DNA of 64,000 nt from CAYVTM01 sp964454645 (GTDB taxonomy: Bacteria > Bacteroidota > Bacteroidia > Sphingobacteriales > Sphingobacteriaceae), in the NCBI GenBank assembly GCA_964454645.1, contig CAYVTM010000002.1, forward strand, positions 347,958 through 411,957. The letters are read 5' to 3'. Each line of letters starts with the position of its first letter. Position 1 is the first letter of the stretch. Position numbers and translations under genes: made by a program. Below, piece by piece: positions 8,855 to 18,219 of this stretch. Under the pieces are notes generated by a model. That model was not told the DNA's origin and did no database searches. It saw nothing but the letters and a program-made list of their open reading frames with translations.

Positions 8855-10666
8855 ATGAAAAGAATTATCGTTTTCATTACAATCCTGGTTTTCAATTCCT
8901 ACCTGTTTGCACAAAGCAATACCAAAGTTGCATTGGCAGAACAATATTATGCAAATGCCGAATATGAAAAAGCGGTGGAATTGTACGAAGATCTTTTCCA
9001 GGCCAATTCCGAAAACAAACATTTCTATTCCCAATACATTGAATGCCTTCTACAATTACAATCTTTCGATAAAGCCGAAAAGGTAATTAAAAGGCAAATT
9101 AAAAGATACCCGAAAGATTTACCCTTACGTGTAGGCCTTGGCTACTTATACGCCTCTAAAGGAGATAAAGAAAAATCTCTCAAAGAGTATCAATCAGCGA
9201 TCGACTTACTAAATACTGCCGATCAGGCATTGGTTGCTGACCTGAGTGATTCGTTCCATAAAATCGGGGAGCTTGATTACGTGATAAAAGTATACGAAAA
9301 AGCGCGTAAAATTTTTCGAAATCCCTTCTTATTTTCAAATGAATTGACACGTATCTATAGTTTAAAAAACAATAAACAAGGAATTATTGACGAACAGTTG
9401 GGAATGTTGGATAGTGACCCTTACCTGCTTCAGGAGGTGCAAAATAATTTACAGAATTATTTATCGGAAGATTCCGACCTCGGCTTACTCAAGACTAATT
9501 TACTGAAGCGCTCACAGAAAGATCCCGATAATTTAATTTACACACAACTGCTCATCTGGACTTTTGTTCAACAACGCGATTTCGAACCGGCATTAACACA
9601 AACCATTGCCTTGGATAAACGCCTGAAGGAAGACGGAGAAAAGATAATCGGCTTTGCACAGTTCTGTAATTCTAACAAAGCTTATGATGCAGCAATTAAA
9701 GCTTATGACAATATTAAATTGCGCGGGAAGGAAAATCCACATTATACTCAGGCCTCTTTAGGGCTTTTGGAATCGAAAAAACTCAAAATAACTTCATCCA
9801 CTTATACTACTGAGGATTTGCTGACTTTAGAAGGGGATTATGTTTTATTTCTTCAGGATTTCGGAGAGAATGGAAAAACCGTCCATTCGATGCGCGAGCT
9901 GGCCGAACTGAAAAGCAATTATCTGAATAAAGCTGCCGAAGGAGCTGCAATCCTGGAGAAAATTATCGGTCAAAATTTAGGTAATGCAAGTGTTATCGGA
10001 AGAACAAAACTGGATTTGGGAGATACTTATTTAATTATGGGCGATATATGGGAAGCCGCCTTATTGTATGGACAGGTAGATAAAGCCTTTCGGGATGAAC
10101 CTTTGGGACAGATGGCGAAATTTAAAAATGCAAAACTTTCCTACTATGCCGGTGAATTCGACTGGGCAAAAGCGCAGTTGGATGTATTAAAAGCATCGAC
10201 TTCACAGTTGATTGCCAATGATGCCCTGAATTTAAGTCTAATTATTGCCGACAATACAGGGTTGGATACAAGCACGCATGCGCTGGAAATGTATGCCCAT
10301 GCCGATCTCCTGATACATCAGAATCAGTTTGAAGCGGCCACCAAAGTTTTAGACAGCATCAACCACTTATATACCGGGCATGCCTTAGCCGATGATCTGC
10401 TATGGGCAAAAGCCCAGATCGCCATCAAACAAAATAATTATACACAGGCTGTAGAACTGCTGAATGATATAAGCACTGCTTACTCTTACGATATTTGGGC
10501 GGATGATGCACTCTTTACTGCAGCTGAAATCTATGCCGGCAAACTCGGCAACAAGCAGAAAGCGATGGAACTCTACGAAAAAATTATTGTTGACTATCCG
10601 GGCAGCTTATTTGTTGTGGAAGCCCGTAAACGATTCCGGGCATTACGCGGGGATGTAATAAACTAA
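8855..10666 (+). CDS. secreted tetratricopeptide-repeat protein
   Basis: A 603-residue protein with an N-terminal signal peptide (IIVFITILVFNSYLFAQ, residues 4-20). The rest is almost entirely helical TPR or TPR-like repeats. The first repeats (about 27-130) and the last ones (about 480-590, with text such as DDALFTAAEIYAGKLGNKQK) are the clearest. It should be periplasmic and act as a protein-binding scaffold. The gene is divergent from the S9 peptidase across a 191-bp gap and lies 34 bp before the DUF4286 gene. The partner is unknown. Confidence 0.75.
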   Translation: MKRIIVFITILVFNSYLFAQSNTKVALAEQYYANAEYEKAVELYEDLFQANSENKHFYSQYIECLLQLQSFDKAEKVIKRQIKRYPKDLPLRVGLGYLYASKGDKEKSLKEYQSAIDLLNTADQALVADLSDSFHKIGELDYVIKVYEKARKIFRNPFLFSNELTRIYSLKNNKQGIIDEQLGMLDSDPYLLQEVQNNLQNYLSEDSDLGLLKTNLLKRSQKDPDNLIYTQLLIWTFVQQRDFEPALTQTIALDKRLKEDGEKIIGFAQFCNSNKAYDAAIKAYDNIKLRGKENPHYTQASLGLLESKKLKITSSTYTTEDLLTLEGDYVLFLQDFGENGKTVHSMRELAELKSNYLNKAAEGAAILEKIIGQNLGNASVIGRTKLDLGDTYLIMGDIWEAALLYGQVDKAFRDEPLGQMAKFKNAKLSYYAGEFDWAKAQLDVLKASTSQLIANDALNLSLIIADNTGLDTSTHALEMYAHADLLIHQNQFEAATKVLDSINHLYTGHALADDLLWAKAQIAIKQNNYTQAVELLNDISTAYSYDIWADDALFTAAEIYAGKLGNKQKAMELYEKIIVDYPGSLFVVEARKRFRALRGDVIN

Positions 10667-10667
10667 A

Positions 10668-10696
10668 TTGCAGATCCAATCTATTTTATAAATTTG
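10668..10696 (+). promoter_or_regulatory. Bacteroidota-type promoter, DUF4286 gene
   Basis: The -33 element TTG (10668-10670) is separated by 18 bp from the -7 element TAAATTTG (10689-10696). Transcription would start at about the ATG at 10701, implying a leaderless or near-leaderless mRNA. The spacing fits the phylum consensus, but this is inference from two short motifs. Confidence 0.5.
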
Positions 10697-10700
10697 CAAC

Positions 10701-11000
10701 ATGATTTTATACAGTGTAACCGTAAATGTCCCGGAGGAAATTCACGAAGAGTGGATAATCTGGATGAAAGAGAAACATGTCCCGGATGTAATGCTTAGCG
10801 GATGTTTTCTGGAAAATAAAATCCTTAAACTGAAAGAGCCTGCTCAGGATGGGCATACCTACTCTTTTCAATATTATGTAGAATCGGATGATAAACTTCA
10901 GGAATATTTTCTTAAACATGCGCCACGGTTACAGGCTGAACATGCCAATCGTTACCTCAATAAATTTGTAGCTTTCCGCACGATACTCGAAATTATTTAA
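10701..11000 (+). CDS. DUF4286 family protein
   Basis: A 99-residue cytosolic protein. It starts MILYSVTVNVP and contains the EWIIWMKEKHVPDVM stretch typical of DUF4286, a small ferredoxin-like-fold family widespread in Bacteroidota. The function is not known. It lies 1 bp before rfbC and is probably co-transcribed with it. Confidence 0.8.
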   Translation: MILYSVTVNVPEEIHEEWIIWMKEKHVPDVMLSGCFLENKILKLKEPAQDGHTYSFQYYVESDDKLQEYFLKHAPRLQAEHANRYLNKFVAFRTILEII

Positions 11001-11001
11001 T

Positions 11002-11544
11002 ATGCAGATTAACAAAACACCTATAGAAGGATTATTAATTATAGAACCCAAAGTGTGGCAAGATGAACGCGGATATTTTTTTGAGAGTTTTCGCAAAGAT
11101 GTTATGATAAATGCAGGAATCCATCCCGATCTTATTCAGGATAATCAATCCTTATCACAAAAAGGCACTATTCGTGGCTTGCATTTTCAAGCTCCTCCTT
11201 TTCAACAGGGGAAACTCGTACGGGTTATTAAAGGAAGTGTATTGGATGTAGCAGTTGATATTCGAAAAAATTCGAAAACCTACGGGAAAAATTTCAGTAT
11301 TGAACTGAACGAAAGCAATAAGCTGCAATTTTGGATTCCTCCGGGCTTCGCTCATGGTTTTTCGACCCTGGAAGACAATACTATTTTTACCTATAAATGC
11401 AGCAACTATTACAACAAAGCTTCTGAAGGAGGAATTTTTTGGTCGGATCCGCAATTGGGTATAGACTGGAAGGTTGAAGAACCTATTATTTCGGAGAAAG
11501 ACAAACAACTTCCCTTGTTCAGAGATTTTGTAAGCCCCTTTTAA
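11002..11544 (+). CDS. rfbC: dTDP-4-dehydrorhamnose 3,5-epimerase
   Basis: A 180-residue cupin-fold epimerase of dTDP-L-rhamnose synthesis. It converts dTDP-4-dehydro-6-deoxyglucose to the L-rhamno form. Key residues are visible: DNQS and GTIRGLHFQ with catalytic His61, Lys71 after QQGKLV, and Tyr131 of TYKCSNYY. Length is normal for the family. The other rhamnose genes (rfbA, rfbB, rfbD) are not nearby. The gene is followed by a strong bidirectional terminator. Confidence 0.93.
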   Translation: MQINKTPIEGLLIIEPKVWQDERGYFFESFRKDVMINAGIHPDLIQDNQSLSQKGTIRGLHFQAPPFQQGKLVRVIKGSVLDVAVDIRKNSKTYGKNFSIELNESNKLQFWIPPGFAHGFSTLEDNTIFTYKCSNYYNKASEGGIFWSDPQLGIDWKVEEPIISEKDKQLPLFRDFVSPF

Positions 11545-11593
11545 TAAAAGTTATATTTAAATACAGCATCATTTAAGCTTATATAAAACGCAC

Positions 11594-11631
11594 AAAAAAG
11601 GGTAAATCCAACGAGAGATTTACCCTTTTTT
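11594..11631. terminator. bidirectional rho-independent terminator
   Basis: A perfect 15-bp stem pairs 11594-11608 (six A then GGGTAAATC) with 11617-11631. The A-run and T-run flanks work in both directions. It sits between convergent rfbC and the OmpA-family gene. Confidence 0.9.
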
Positions 11632-11647
11632 ATGGATTTATAATTTA

Positions 11648-12535
11648 TTACTCCTGTCCTTCATTCAGCAGTCGATATAACTCATCCAATTTAGGAGTCA
11701 GAATAATTTCGATGCGCCTGTTTTTACTTCTTGCTTCCACTGTATTGAATTTATCTACCGGAAGGTATTCGCTTTTACCCGAAGCCGTAACACGTAATGG
11801 ATCTAAGCCTTGTTCTTCTGTCAGAAAACGTACAACAGAAGTAGCTCTTAATACACTCAGGTCCCAGTTATCTTTGATTTGTCCGAGGTTCGCTACTTTC
11901 ACATTATCGGTATGTCCTTCTACCAATACATTAATATCCGGCTGTGTTTTCAATACTTTTGCCAATTCTTCCAAAGCATCTTTCCCTTTCTCATCAATCA
12001 CGATACTGCCTGTATTGAATAATAATTTATCGGTTAAGGAAACATATACTTTACCATCTTTAATCGTTACAGTCAGCCCGCTTTTATTAAAGCCCAAAAG
12101 CGCATTCGATAATTTTTCTTTCAAAGCATTCACGGCATCATCACGACGTTTCATAATATCTTCCACTTCCTGTAAACGCTTTTCGCGAGCTGCAACATTA
12201 GCTTGTGCCGCTTCCAGGTCTTTCAATAGTTTTTTAATCTCATCGGTACTGTTGGCACGTAATTGTTTGTAGTTATCGGAAAGATTATTATACTGCTCAT
12301 TCAAGTCACTGATTTTTTTATTTAAGGAAACAATTTCCCCTCTCAACATTTTCAGCGTATCTCTTTGCAGATTAACTAAATTATTCAGGCTGTCTATATG
12401 CACATGAGCAATATTCAAATCGTTTTGTAAAGAATCTCTTTGATGCTGCATCGCTAAGAATTGTTTCTTAGGCACAACGCAGGAAACGGAGACGATCGTC
12501 AATAAAATCGCAATTACTTTTAAGCTTGTTCTCAT
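11648..12535 (-). CDS. OmpA-family peptidoglycan-binding lipoprotein
   Basis: A 295-residue protein with signal peptide and lipobox VSC (Cys19), a long coiled coil (about 28-140, heptad-rich), and a C-terminal OmpA domain (about 165-285). The peptidoglycan-binding loop VEGHTDNVKV and the motif ARSKNRRIEI are intact. It probably tethers the outer membrane to the cell wall. It stands alone between a terminator and the divergent fumC gene. Confidence 0.9.
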   Translation of the reverse strand: MRTSLKVIAILLTIVSVSCVVPKKQFLAMQHQRDSLQNDLNIAHVHIDSLNNLVNLQRDTLKMLRGEIVSLNKKISDLNEQYNNLSDNYKQLRANSTDEIKKLLKDLEAAQANVAAREKRLQEVEDIMKRRDDAVNALKEKLSNALLGFNKSGLTVTIKDGKVYVSLTDKLLFNTGSIVIDEKGKDALEELAKVLKTQPDINVLVEGHTDNVKVANLGQIKDNWDLSVLRATSVVRFLTEEQGLDPLRVTASGKSEYLPVDKFNTVEARSKNRRIEIILTPKLDELYRLLNEGQE

Positions 12536-12646
12536 AATTCAATAGTTTGAGTTGCAAAAATAGAATGCTTTCATTTATTTTTCTTTACTACTTATCCACA
12601 ATTATGAAAAAACAGATAAAATATCAGCATTTCCAACACATTTGTT

Positions 12647-12654
12647 TAGATTTG
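12647..12654 (+). promoter_or_regulatory. -7 box (TAGATTTG), fumC
   Basis: TAGATTTG matches TAnnTTTG 24 bp upstream of the fumC ATG. A TTTG overlaps it too closely to act as a -33 box, and no better one was found. Confidence 0.4.
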
Positions 12655-12678
12655 CACACAAAATAAAATATACATAAA

Positions 12679-14076
12679 ATGGATTTCCGCATAGAGAAAG
12701 ACAGCCTGGGCGAGGTTCAAGTTCCTGCCAATAAATATTGGGCTGCACAAACACAACGTTCCTTACAAAATTTTAAAATCGGCGGGATTGCCGACAGAAT
12801 GCCGATTGAAATTATCCGTGCTTTCGCCATTCTAAAAAAGGCTGCCGCATTAACCAATAAAGATCTGGGAGTATTATCTGCTGACAAAGCCGGGTTAATC
12901 GCAGAGGTATGTGATGAAATTTATGAAGGGAAACTGGACGAAGAATTTCCGTTGGTTATCTGGCAAACAGGTTCGGGGACTCAGAGCAATATGAATGTGA
13001 ACGAGGTAGTAGCTAACCGGGGACATGTTCTTAAGGGAGGTAAGCTAAGCGATACCGAAAAGGTTTTACATCCAAACGATGATGTCAACAAATCGCAATC
13101 ATCCAACGATACTTATCCTACAGCGATGCATATTGCTGCCTACAAACAGGTAGTTGAAATAACCATTCCGGGGATTGAGATGTTGCGAGATACCCTTGCA
13201 GGTAAAGCTGCAGATTTTAAAGACATCGTAAAAATCGGCCGTACACATTTGATGGATGCAACCCCCTTAACGTTGGGTCAGGAATTTTCGGGCTATGCAC
13301 AACAATTAACAAACAGCATTCGTGCAATAAAAAACGCCTTGGAAGTTGTGCGTGAATTAGCCTTAGGCGGAACTGCGGTAGGTACCGGACTGAATACCCC
13401 TAAAGGATATGCTGAAAAAGTAGCCGACAAAATTGCAGAAATAAGTGGTTATCCTTTTATTACCGCACCCAATAAATTTGAGTCCTTAGCCGCTCACGAC
13501 GCGATGGTAGAATTATCAGGCGCATTAAAAAGAACAGCAGTATCGTTGATGAAGATTGCTAATGATGTTCGCCTGTTGAGCTCGGGACCACGTTGCGGAA
13601 TCGGAGAAATTATTATTCCCGATAATGAACCCGGATCATCCATTATGCCCGGAAAAGTAAATCCTACACAACCCGAAGCCTTAACAATGGTTTGCGCACA
13701 GGTAATGGGAAATGATGTTGCCGTTTCTATCGGTGGCTCCAACGGTCATTTTGAACTAAATGTTTTCAAACCTTTAATCGCGGCGAATGTGCTTCATTCG
13801 GCAAGATTAATCGGAGATGCCTGTGTTTCCTTTACGAATAATTGCGCTACAGGCATTCAACCCAATATGACCGATATCAAGAAAAACCTTGACAATTCAT
13901 TGATGCTGGTCACCGCATTAAATACGCATATCGGTTACGATAACGCTGCTAAAATTGCCAAGAAAGCACATAAAGAAAATAAAACACTTAAAGAAGCCGC
14001 TATTGAATTAGGTTTGCTCACAAACGAGCAATTCGATTCCTGGGTAAAACCGGAGAATATGGTGGGGAATCTTTAA
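12679..14076 (+). CDS. fumC: class II fumarate hydratase
   Basis: A 465-residue homotetrameric enzyme interconverting fumarate and L-malate in the TCA cycle. The signature GSSIMPGKVNP lies near residue 315, the active-site text GRTHLMDATP near residue 190, and the substrate-site motif TGSGTQSNMNVNEV near residue 98. The length is normal and there is no defect. This is the iron-independent, oxygen-stable class. It is monocistronic, with its own terminator directly downstream. Confidence 0.96.
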   Translation: MDFRIEKDSLGEVQVPANKYWAAQTQRSLQNFKIGGIADRMPIEIIRAFAILKKAAALTNKDLGVLSADKAGLIAEVCDEIYEGKLDEEFPLVIWQTGSGTQSNMNVNEVVANRGHVLKGGKLSDTEKVLHPNDDVNKSQSSNDTYPTAMHIAAYKQVVEITIPGIEMLRDTLAGKAADFKDIVKIGRTHLMDATPLTLGQEFSGYAQQLTNSIRAIKNALEVVRELALGGTAVGTGLNTPKGYAEKVADKIAEISGYPFITAPNKFESLAAHDAMVELSGALKRTAVSLMKIANDVRLLSSGPRCGIGEIIIPDNEPGSSIMPGKVNPTQPEALTMVCAQVMGNDVAVSIGGSNGHFELNVFKPLIAANVLHSARLIGDACVSFTNNCATGIQPNMTDIKKNLDNSLMLVTALNTHIGYDNAAKIAKKAHKENKTLKEAAIELGLLTNEQFDSWVKPENMVGNL

Positions 14077-14083
14077 ATTTATG

Positions 14084-14122
14084 AAAACAGCATAAGTAAC
14101 TTTATGCTTATGCTGTTTTTTT
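14084..14122 (+). terminator. rho-independent terminator after fumC
   Basis: AAAACAGCATAAG (14084-14096) pairs with CTTATGCTGTTTT (14107-14119) and a T-run follows. Confidence 0.9.
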
Positions 14123-14186
14123 ATTCTTGGAACTTTTTTTATATTGATACGTAAACTGCCAGTACGCAATATTTGTATCAATCATA

Positions 14187-14933
14187 ATGAACTATTACGG
14201 ACTCATCGGCTTTCCTCTCGATCACTCCTTTTCAAAAACTTATTTTGAGAACAAATTTCGAACGGAAAATATTCGCGATACCGAATACCATGTTTATCCA
14301 CTGGAAGATATTCAGGGTTTAAAAAAAATACTTGTCGGCCATCCGGAACTCAGGGGTTTAAACGTTACCCGTCCACATAAGATTTCGGTGATGTCACATA
14401 TTGACGAGATTGACGAAAACGCTTCAATGGTAGGGGCTGTAAACACCCTGAAGATATATCCGAACGGTAGAATAAAAGGTTTTAATACAGATGTATGGGG
14501 TTTTGGAAAAACGATACTCCCCCTTATCAATCAAGGAAAACCCAAGGTTCTGATACTTGGCAGCGGCGGCGTTTCGATGGCTGTACGTTTTGTTCTTACC
14601 AAACTGGGAATAGAATATACACTTGTATCGCGGATAGCTTCACAAAATGGAGAACTAGTGTACAATGACCTTACAAAAGAACATATTGAGAAACATCAGG
14701 TCATTATTAATTGTACTCCATTAGGATCTTACCCGCATATAAAAACTTTTCCCGCAATTCCGTATCATTTTCTCGGACCCGAACACATATTGTACGATAT
14801 GGTTTACAATCCCGAACTAACCGAATTCCTAAGACTCGGACAAGAACATAATTGTCAAACCAAGAATGGCTACGAAATGTTACTTGAACAGGCAGAGGAA
14901 AGTTGGAGGATTTGGAACGATGATACACAATAA
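14187..14933 (+). CDS. aroE: shikimate dehydrogenase
   Basis: A 248-residue enzyme reducing 3-dehydroshikimate with NADPH in aromatic amino-acid synthesis. Shikimate-binding residues are visible: LDHSFSK near residue 11, NVTRPHK with catalytic Lys65, AVNTL (Asn86) and NTDVWGF (Asp102). The nucleotide loop is LGSGGVS at 124-130. It is short like other Bacteroidota AroE proteins. A lipoprotein gene follows after 55 bp. Confidence 0.94.
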   Translation: MNYYGLIGFPLDHSFSKTYFENKFRTENIRDTEYHVYPLEDIQGLKKILVGHPELRGLNVTRPHKISVMSHIDEIDENASMVGAVNTLKIYPNGRIKGFNTDVWGFGKTILPLINQGKPKVLILGSGGVSMAVRFVLTKLGIEYTLVSRIASQNGELVYNDLTKEHIEKHQVIINCTPLGSYPHIKTFPAIPYHFLGPEHILYDMVYNPELTEFLRLGQEHNCQTKNGYEMLLEQAEESWRIWNDDTQ

Positions 14934-14988
14934 CACTCCTTCAGTATTATTCGTTATAGTAAAATATGATTTGAATATTACATTTAAA

Positions 14989-15615
14989 ATGAAAAACATT
15001 TTTTTTTCTTTAATTATTTTATCAGGCTTATTATTTACCGCATGTGAAGAAGAAGGAAATGCACTCATCGATTTTTCACTAAGAGCAAGTAATGTAGAGG
15101 ACCAGCGCTTCCGTTTCGACTCGGCTTATATCAATCCGGTTAAGATTGCACTAAAAGGAAACAAGAAAAACGAATCGAAATTATTTTCAGCAGAGGGGGT
15201 AAAGAAAATAAATCTTTTTTCGCAATCTGTTTTCGGCTCAGCAGCCGTTATAGAAGGCGATTATACCGAAGTAAAAGCGATTATCAGTATAGATAAGAGC
15301 ATACAAGATGTCACCTTCTTCATACATGGCAACTACACTAATTCTTTAGGCGAAAGCAAAGCGGTAGAAGTATATCTGGACGAAACTATCGATATCATTA
15401 CCGCGCACAAAGAATTTTCAATTGACCGTAATCAGCACAGGATTGCAAAAATATCCATCGACTTAAGTAAGCTGTTCAGCGAAATATCGAATGCTGATAT
15501 GGATAATGCGGTGGTCAGCGGAAATAAAATATATATCGCCCGCGACCCTAATGAACATTTATATCTGAAGCTTTTAAATAAATTAAATGAAGCTTCCTTG
15601 TTGGAATTTCAATAA
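14989..15615 (+). CDS. secreted lipoprotein, function unknown
   Basis: I choose ATG 14989 because it gives a proper lipoprotein signal (MKNIFFSLIILSGLLFTAC, Cys19). An in-frame upstream ATG at 14866 would overlap aroE and lacks a signal. The 208-residue product is a lipid-anchored protein with beta-rich sequence and no family I can name firmly; DUF4382-like or DUF4249-like envelope proteins are conceivable. It is followed by a strong terminator. Confidence 0.65.
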   Translation: MKNIFFSLIILSGLLFTACEEEGNALIDFSLRASNVEDQRFRFDSAYINPVKIALKGNKKNESKLFSAEGVKKINLFSQSVFGSAAVIEGDYTEVKAIISIDKSIQDVTFFIHGNYTNSLGESKAVEVYLDETIDIITAHKEFSIDRNQHRIAKISIDLSKLFSEISNADMDNAVVSGNKIYIARDPNEHLYLKLLNKLNEASLLEFQ

Positions 15616-15650
15616 AAAAATCCGGTTGTTTATTGCAACCGGATTTTTTT
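15614..15650. terminator. bidirectional rho-independent terminator
   Basis: A 15-bp perfect stem pairs 15614-15628 (A-run then TCCGGTTG) with 15636-15650, with a 7-nt loop. It lies between the convergent lipoprotein gene and sodA. Confidence 0.92.
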
Positions 15651-15671
15651 ATGCTTTCAGAATGAAAATAA

Positions 15672-16280
15672 TTATTTTGCTTTTGCATAACGTTCAGCAA
15701 CAGCATCCCAATTAATTACATTGAAGAATGCCCCCATATAGTCAGGACGGCGGTTTTGGTATTTTAAATAATAAGCATGTTCCCAAACGTCCATACCTAA
15801 AACCGGAATACCTTTTACTTCCGCTATATCCATTAAAGGGTTATCCTGATTCGGAGTAGAAGTAACCGCCAGTTTTTTATCCTCACCAACAATCAACCAG
15901 GCCCAGCCCGAGCCAAAACGAGTTCCGCCGGCAGCGGTAAATTTGGTTTTAAATTCTTCGAAAGATCCGAAGGCAGCATCAATTGCTGCAGCCAGTTCTC
16001 CACCCGGAAGTCCGCCGCCATTCGGCGACATTATCGACCAAAACAAACTGTGATTATAATGTCCGCCACCATTGTTGCGTACGGCCATTGAATGTTTTGA
16101 GACCGACTTACAGATATCTTCGATACTCATTTTCTCCAACTCGGTACCTGCAACAGCAGTGTTCAAATTTGTAACGTACGCATTATGATGTTTACCATGA
16201 TGGATTTCCATCGTCATTTTGTCAATATGCGGTTCTAGCGCATCTATAGCATAGGGTAATGCCGGTAATGTAAAGGCCAT
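15672..16280 (-). CDS. sodA: superoxide dismutase, Mn-type by signature
   Basis: A 202-residue enzyme converting superoxide to hydrogen peroxide and oxygen. Metal ligands His27, His77 (GGHYNHSLFW), Asp164 and His168 (DVWEHAY) are all present. The GGxH-N-H pattern and Gln145 in NQDNPLM are the arrangement of Mn enzymes rather than the AQxWNH pattern of Fe enzymes. Cambialistic activity cannot be excluded. There is no signal peptide, so it is cytosolic. Confidence 0.93.
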   Translation of the reverse strand: MAFTLPALPYAIDALEPHIDKMTMEIHHGKHHNAYVTNLNTAVAGTELEKMSIEDICKSVSKHSMAVRNNGGGHYNHSLFWSIMSPNGGGLPGGELAAAIDAAFGSFEEFKTKFTAAGGTRFGSGWAWLIVGEDKKLAVTSTPNQDNPLMDIAEVKGIPVLGMDVWEHAYYLKYQNRRPDYMGAFFNVINWDAVAERYAKAK

Positions 16281-16353
16281 ATCTATAATTTTTAGTTAAA
16301 CAATCTTTATAATATGACAAATATATAAATTAATAGTTTTGATCACGGTTAAA

Positions 16354-16800
16354 TTAACTACGTCTCGCTTGAAAAAAAACCTGCATCAACGTTTTGCATT
16401 CTTCTTCCATTACACCCTGTATCAATTCTGTTTTCGGATGTAACATCGCATTGCTGAATACATGATAACCGCGTTTTTCGTCTTTAGTGCCAAAAACAAG
16501 TGTCCCGAACCTTGCCCAATAAATGGCTCCGGCACACATGGCACAAGGCTCTACTGTTACGTACAATTTACAATCGTTCAGGAATTTAGATCCCAAATAG
16601 TTCGCGGCGGCAGTAATTGCCTGCATTTCGGCATGTGCGGTAACGTCTGTAAGGCGTTCCGTAAGATTATGTGCACGGGCTATGATCTTATTCCCCGAAA
16701 CGACAATTGCTCCAATCGGAACTTCTTCAGCTTCGAATGCCAACTGCGCTTCTTTCAGCGCTTCTTTCATAAAATACTCGTGTGAATATAAATCCTGCAT
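16354..16800 (-). CDS. tadA: tRNA adenosine(34) deaminase / nucleoside deaminase
   Basis: A 148-residue zinc deaminase. The catalytic motif HAEMQA (His57, Glu59) and the second zinc motif PCAMCAG (Cys86, Cys89) are intact. TadA converts adenosine 34 of tRNA-Arg to inosine. Guanine deaminases share the fold, but the length and the PCAMCAGAIYWARF text favour TadA. It is divergent from the azurin-like gene across 239 bp in which I see no clear element. Confidence 0.88.
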   Translation of the reverse strand: MQDLYSHEYFMKEALKEAQLAFEAEEVPIGAIVVSGNKIIARAHNLTERLTDVTAHAEMQAITAAANYLGSKFLNDCKLYVTVEPCAMCAGAIYWARFGTLVFGTKDEKRGYHVFSNAMLHPKTELIQGVMEEECKTLMQVFFQARRS

Positions 16801-17039
16801 AATGATGCTTTAAATCTTTACAAAGAAAGTAAAATACCCCGATAACTACAGTCGCTCATAGCCAATCAACAATAATAGATTATATGGTTTTAACCTACTG
16901 AGTATTTATCACATAAATGACATAAATCAGATAAAAATTTCTAAATTCCGGGCAAACATCCTTATATTTACATTGTTTTATTATCATAGTCGGGGCAGAT
17001 TTCCCCTGACATTCACACTATTTTTAACCAATTAAAAAA

Positions 17040-17546
17040 ATGAAAAAACTATCCGTTCTTCTCTTGTCGATGTTCGTGCTTGCAGCATGTTCATCCGATC
17101 CTAAAACTACTGATTCCGGTTCAACGGCTGCTGCTTCTGAAAGTGCAGAAAGCACTGCCGAATTGCCTGTACAAGAACTAACAATTGTAGCAAGCGGCAA
17201 TACAATGGATGTTATTAAGTACAACATTACGGAAATTCGTGCCGCGGCGGGTCAAACCTTAAAGATTACGCTTAAAAACGAATCTACAGACGAAGCCATG
17301 CATCATAATATCGTCTTCATTAAAGAAGGAACAAACGAAACTGTTGGTATTGCAGGATTACAAGCCGGCCCTGATAATGATTACATCCCATCTTCTGACG
17401 ATGTAATTGCAGGTTCTAAAATGCTTGCTCCGGGTGAATCTACTGTATTTGAATTCACGGCTCCCTCTACTCCGGGTAACTACGAATATGTATGCACCTA
17501 TCCGGGGCACTTCACTTTGATGAGAGGTGTATTCATTGTCGAGTAA
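17040..17546 (+). CDS. azurin/plastocyanin-like blue copper lipoprotein
   Basis: A 168-residue protein with lipobox LAAC (Cys17), a Ser/Ala/Glu-rich linker (about 20-42) and a cupredoxin domain. Type-1 copper ligands are visible: His89 (MHHN), Cys152 (YVCTYPGHF), His157 and Met161. It should be a membrane-anchored periplasmic electron carrier. No oxidase or reductase gene is nearby, so the electron partners are unknown. It is monocistronic with a strong terminator. Confidence 0.9.
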   Translation: MKKLSVLLLSMFVLAACSSDPKTTDSGSTAAASESAESTAELPVQELTIVASGNTMDVIKYNITEIRAAAGQTLKITLKNESTDEAMHHNIVFIKEGTNETVGIAGLQAGPDNDYIPSSDDVIAGSKMLAPGESTVFEFTAPSTPGNYEYVCTYPGHFTLMRGVFIVE

Positions 17547-17567
17547 ATATTTTATGGTTTTATTAAT

Positions 17568-17609
17568 AACAAGAAAGCCGGGTTCATTGAATCCGGCTTT
17601 CTTGTTTTA
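17568..17609. terminator. rho-independent terminator after azurin-like gene
   Basis: AACAAGAAAGCCGG (17568-17581) pairs with its complement ending at 17606, with more pairing inside the loop. T-rich sequence follows. The A-run flank also makes it usable for the convergent HTH gene. Confidence 0.92.
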
Positions 17610-17628
17610 GTATATTTATGCTGTCTGA

Positions 17629-18219
17629 CTAGCATAAAGCTAAATCGTCACTTGTTAATTTTACTTTTGGCTTATCTAATTTTATCACTGCTTCCTTTAC
17701 CTTAGCTTGATCTTCTTCCGAAAGGAATACAGGTATTAATAAGGCTATTTCTATTTTTAACAGGCGATTGATAATAATTAAATCTTTCAATGTAAATGGC
17801 TTAATTCCATTCATAAGTTCCGACATGTGGGTCTTACTTTTGTGCCCTAATATTGAGGCTAAATTCTCCTGTGTTAAATCAAATGCTTTAAGTTTTTTTC
17901 TGATTGCTTGTTTTCTGTTTTCTATAAATAACCTTTCCGGTTCTGCAATATGTTCGGACTTCTTACTTGCTATAAGCTTATTATCGTCAACATTATCAAT
18001 ATCACCCCATTCAGAATTTTCATATTTTTCAATAATGTCACGTAGTTTAATTCTTAAAATTTTAAAATGAGGGTTTTCCTTAACAAGAAGTCTTAGTTTT
18101 CGGTCAGCTATGAGGGTTCTGTCATAATCTAACTCGTTTGTGATTATGCCCTTTTCTATTATTTGTTCTATGTCGAAATGTGTTTTCAGTATTCTATGTG
18201 ACCATTTTTTCTTAACCAT
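17629..18219 (-). CDS. higA: HTH antitoxin, HigA-like
   Basis: A 196-residue protein with an Xre-type helix-turn-helix at about 125-165 (LTQENLASILGHKSKTHMS). The N-terminal half resembles the extended HigA antitoxins that follow HigB toxins. It normally binds and neutralises its toxin and represses the shared promoter. The frame is intact here, while the upstream toxin is broken. Its start overlaps the end of the toxin remnant by 34 bp, the usual toxin-first order. It could now be a free-standing repressor. Confidence 0.65.
   Translation of the reverse strand: MVKKKWSHRILKTHFDIEQIIEKGIITNELDYDRTLIADRKLRLLVKENPHFKILRIKLRDIIEKYENSEWGDIDNVDDNKLIASKKSEHIAEPERLFIENRKQAIRKKLKAFDLTQENLASILGHKSKTHMSELMNGIKPFTLKDLIIINRLLKIEIALLIPVFLSEEDQAKVKEAVIKLDKPKVKLTSDDLALC

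Noticed and set aside
11712..12272. 186-codon plus-strand frame inside the OmpA-family gene
   Set aside because: A shadow of the coiled-coil gene; composition is Ser/Leu-rich nonsense without a start context.
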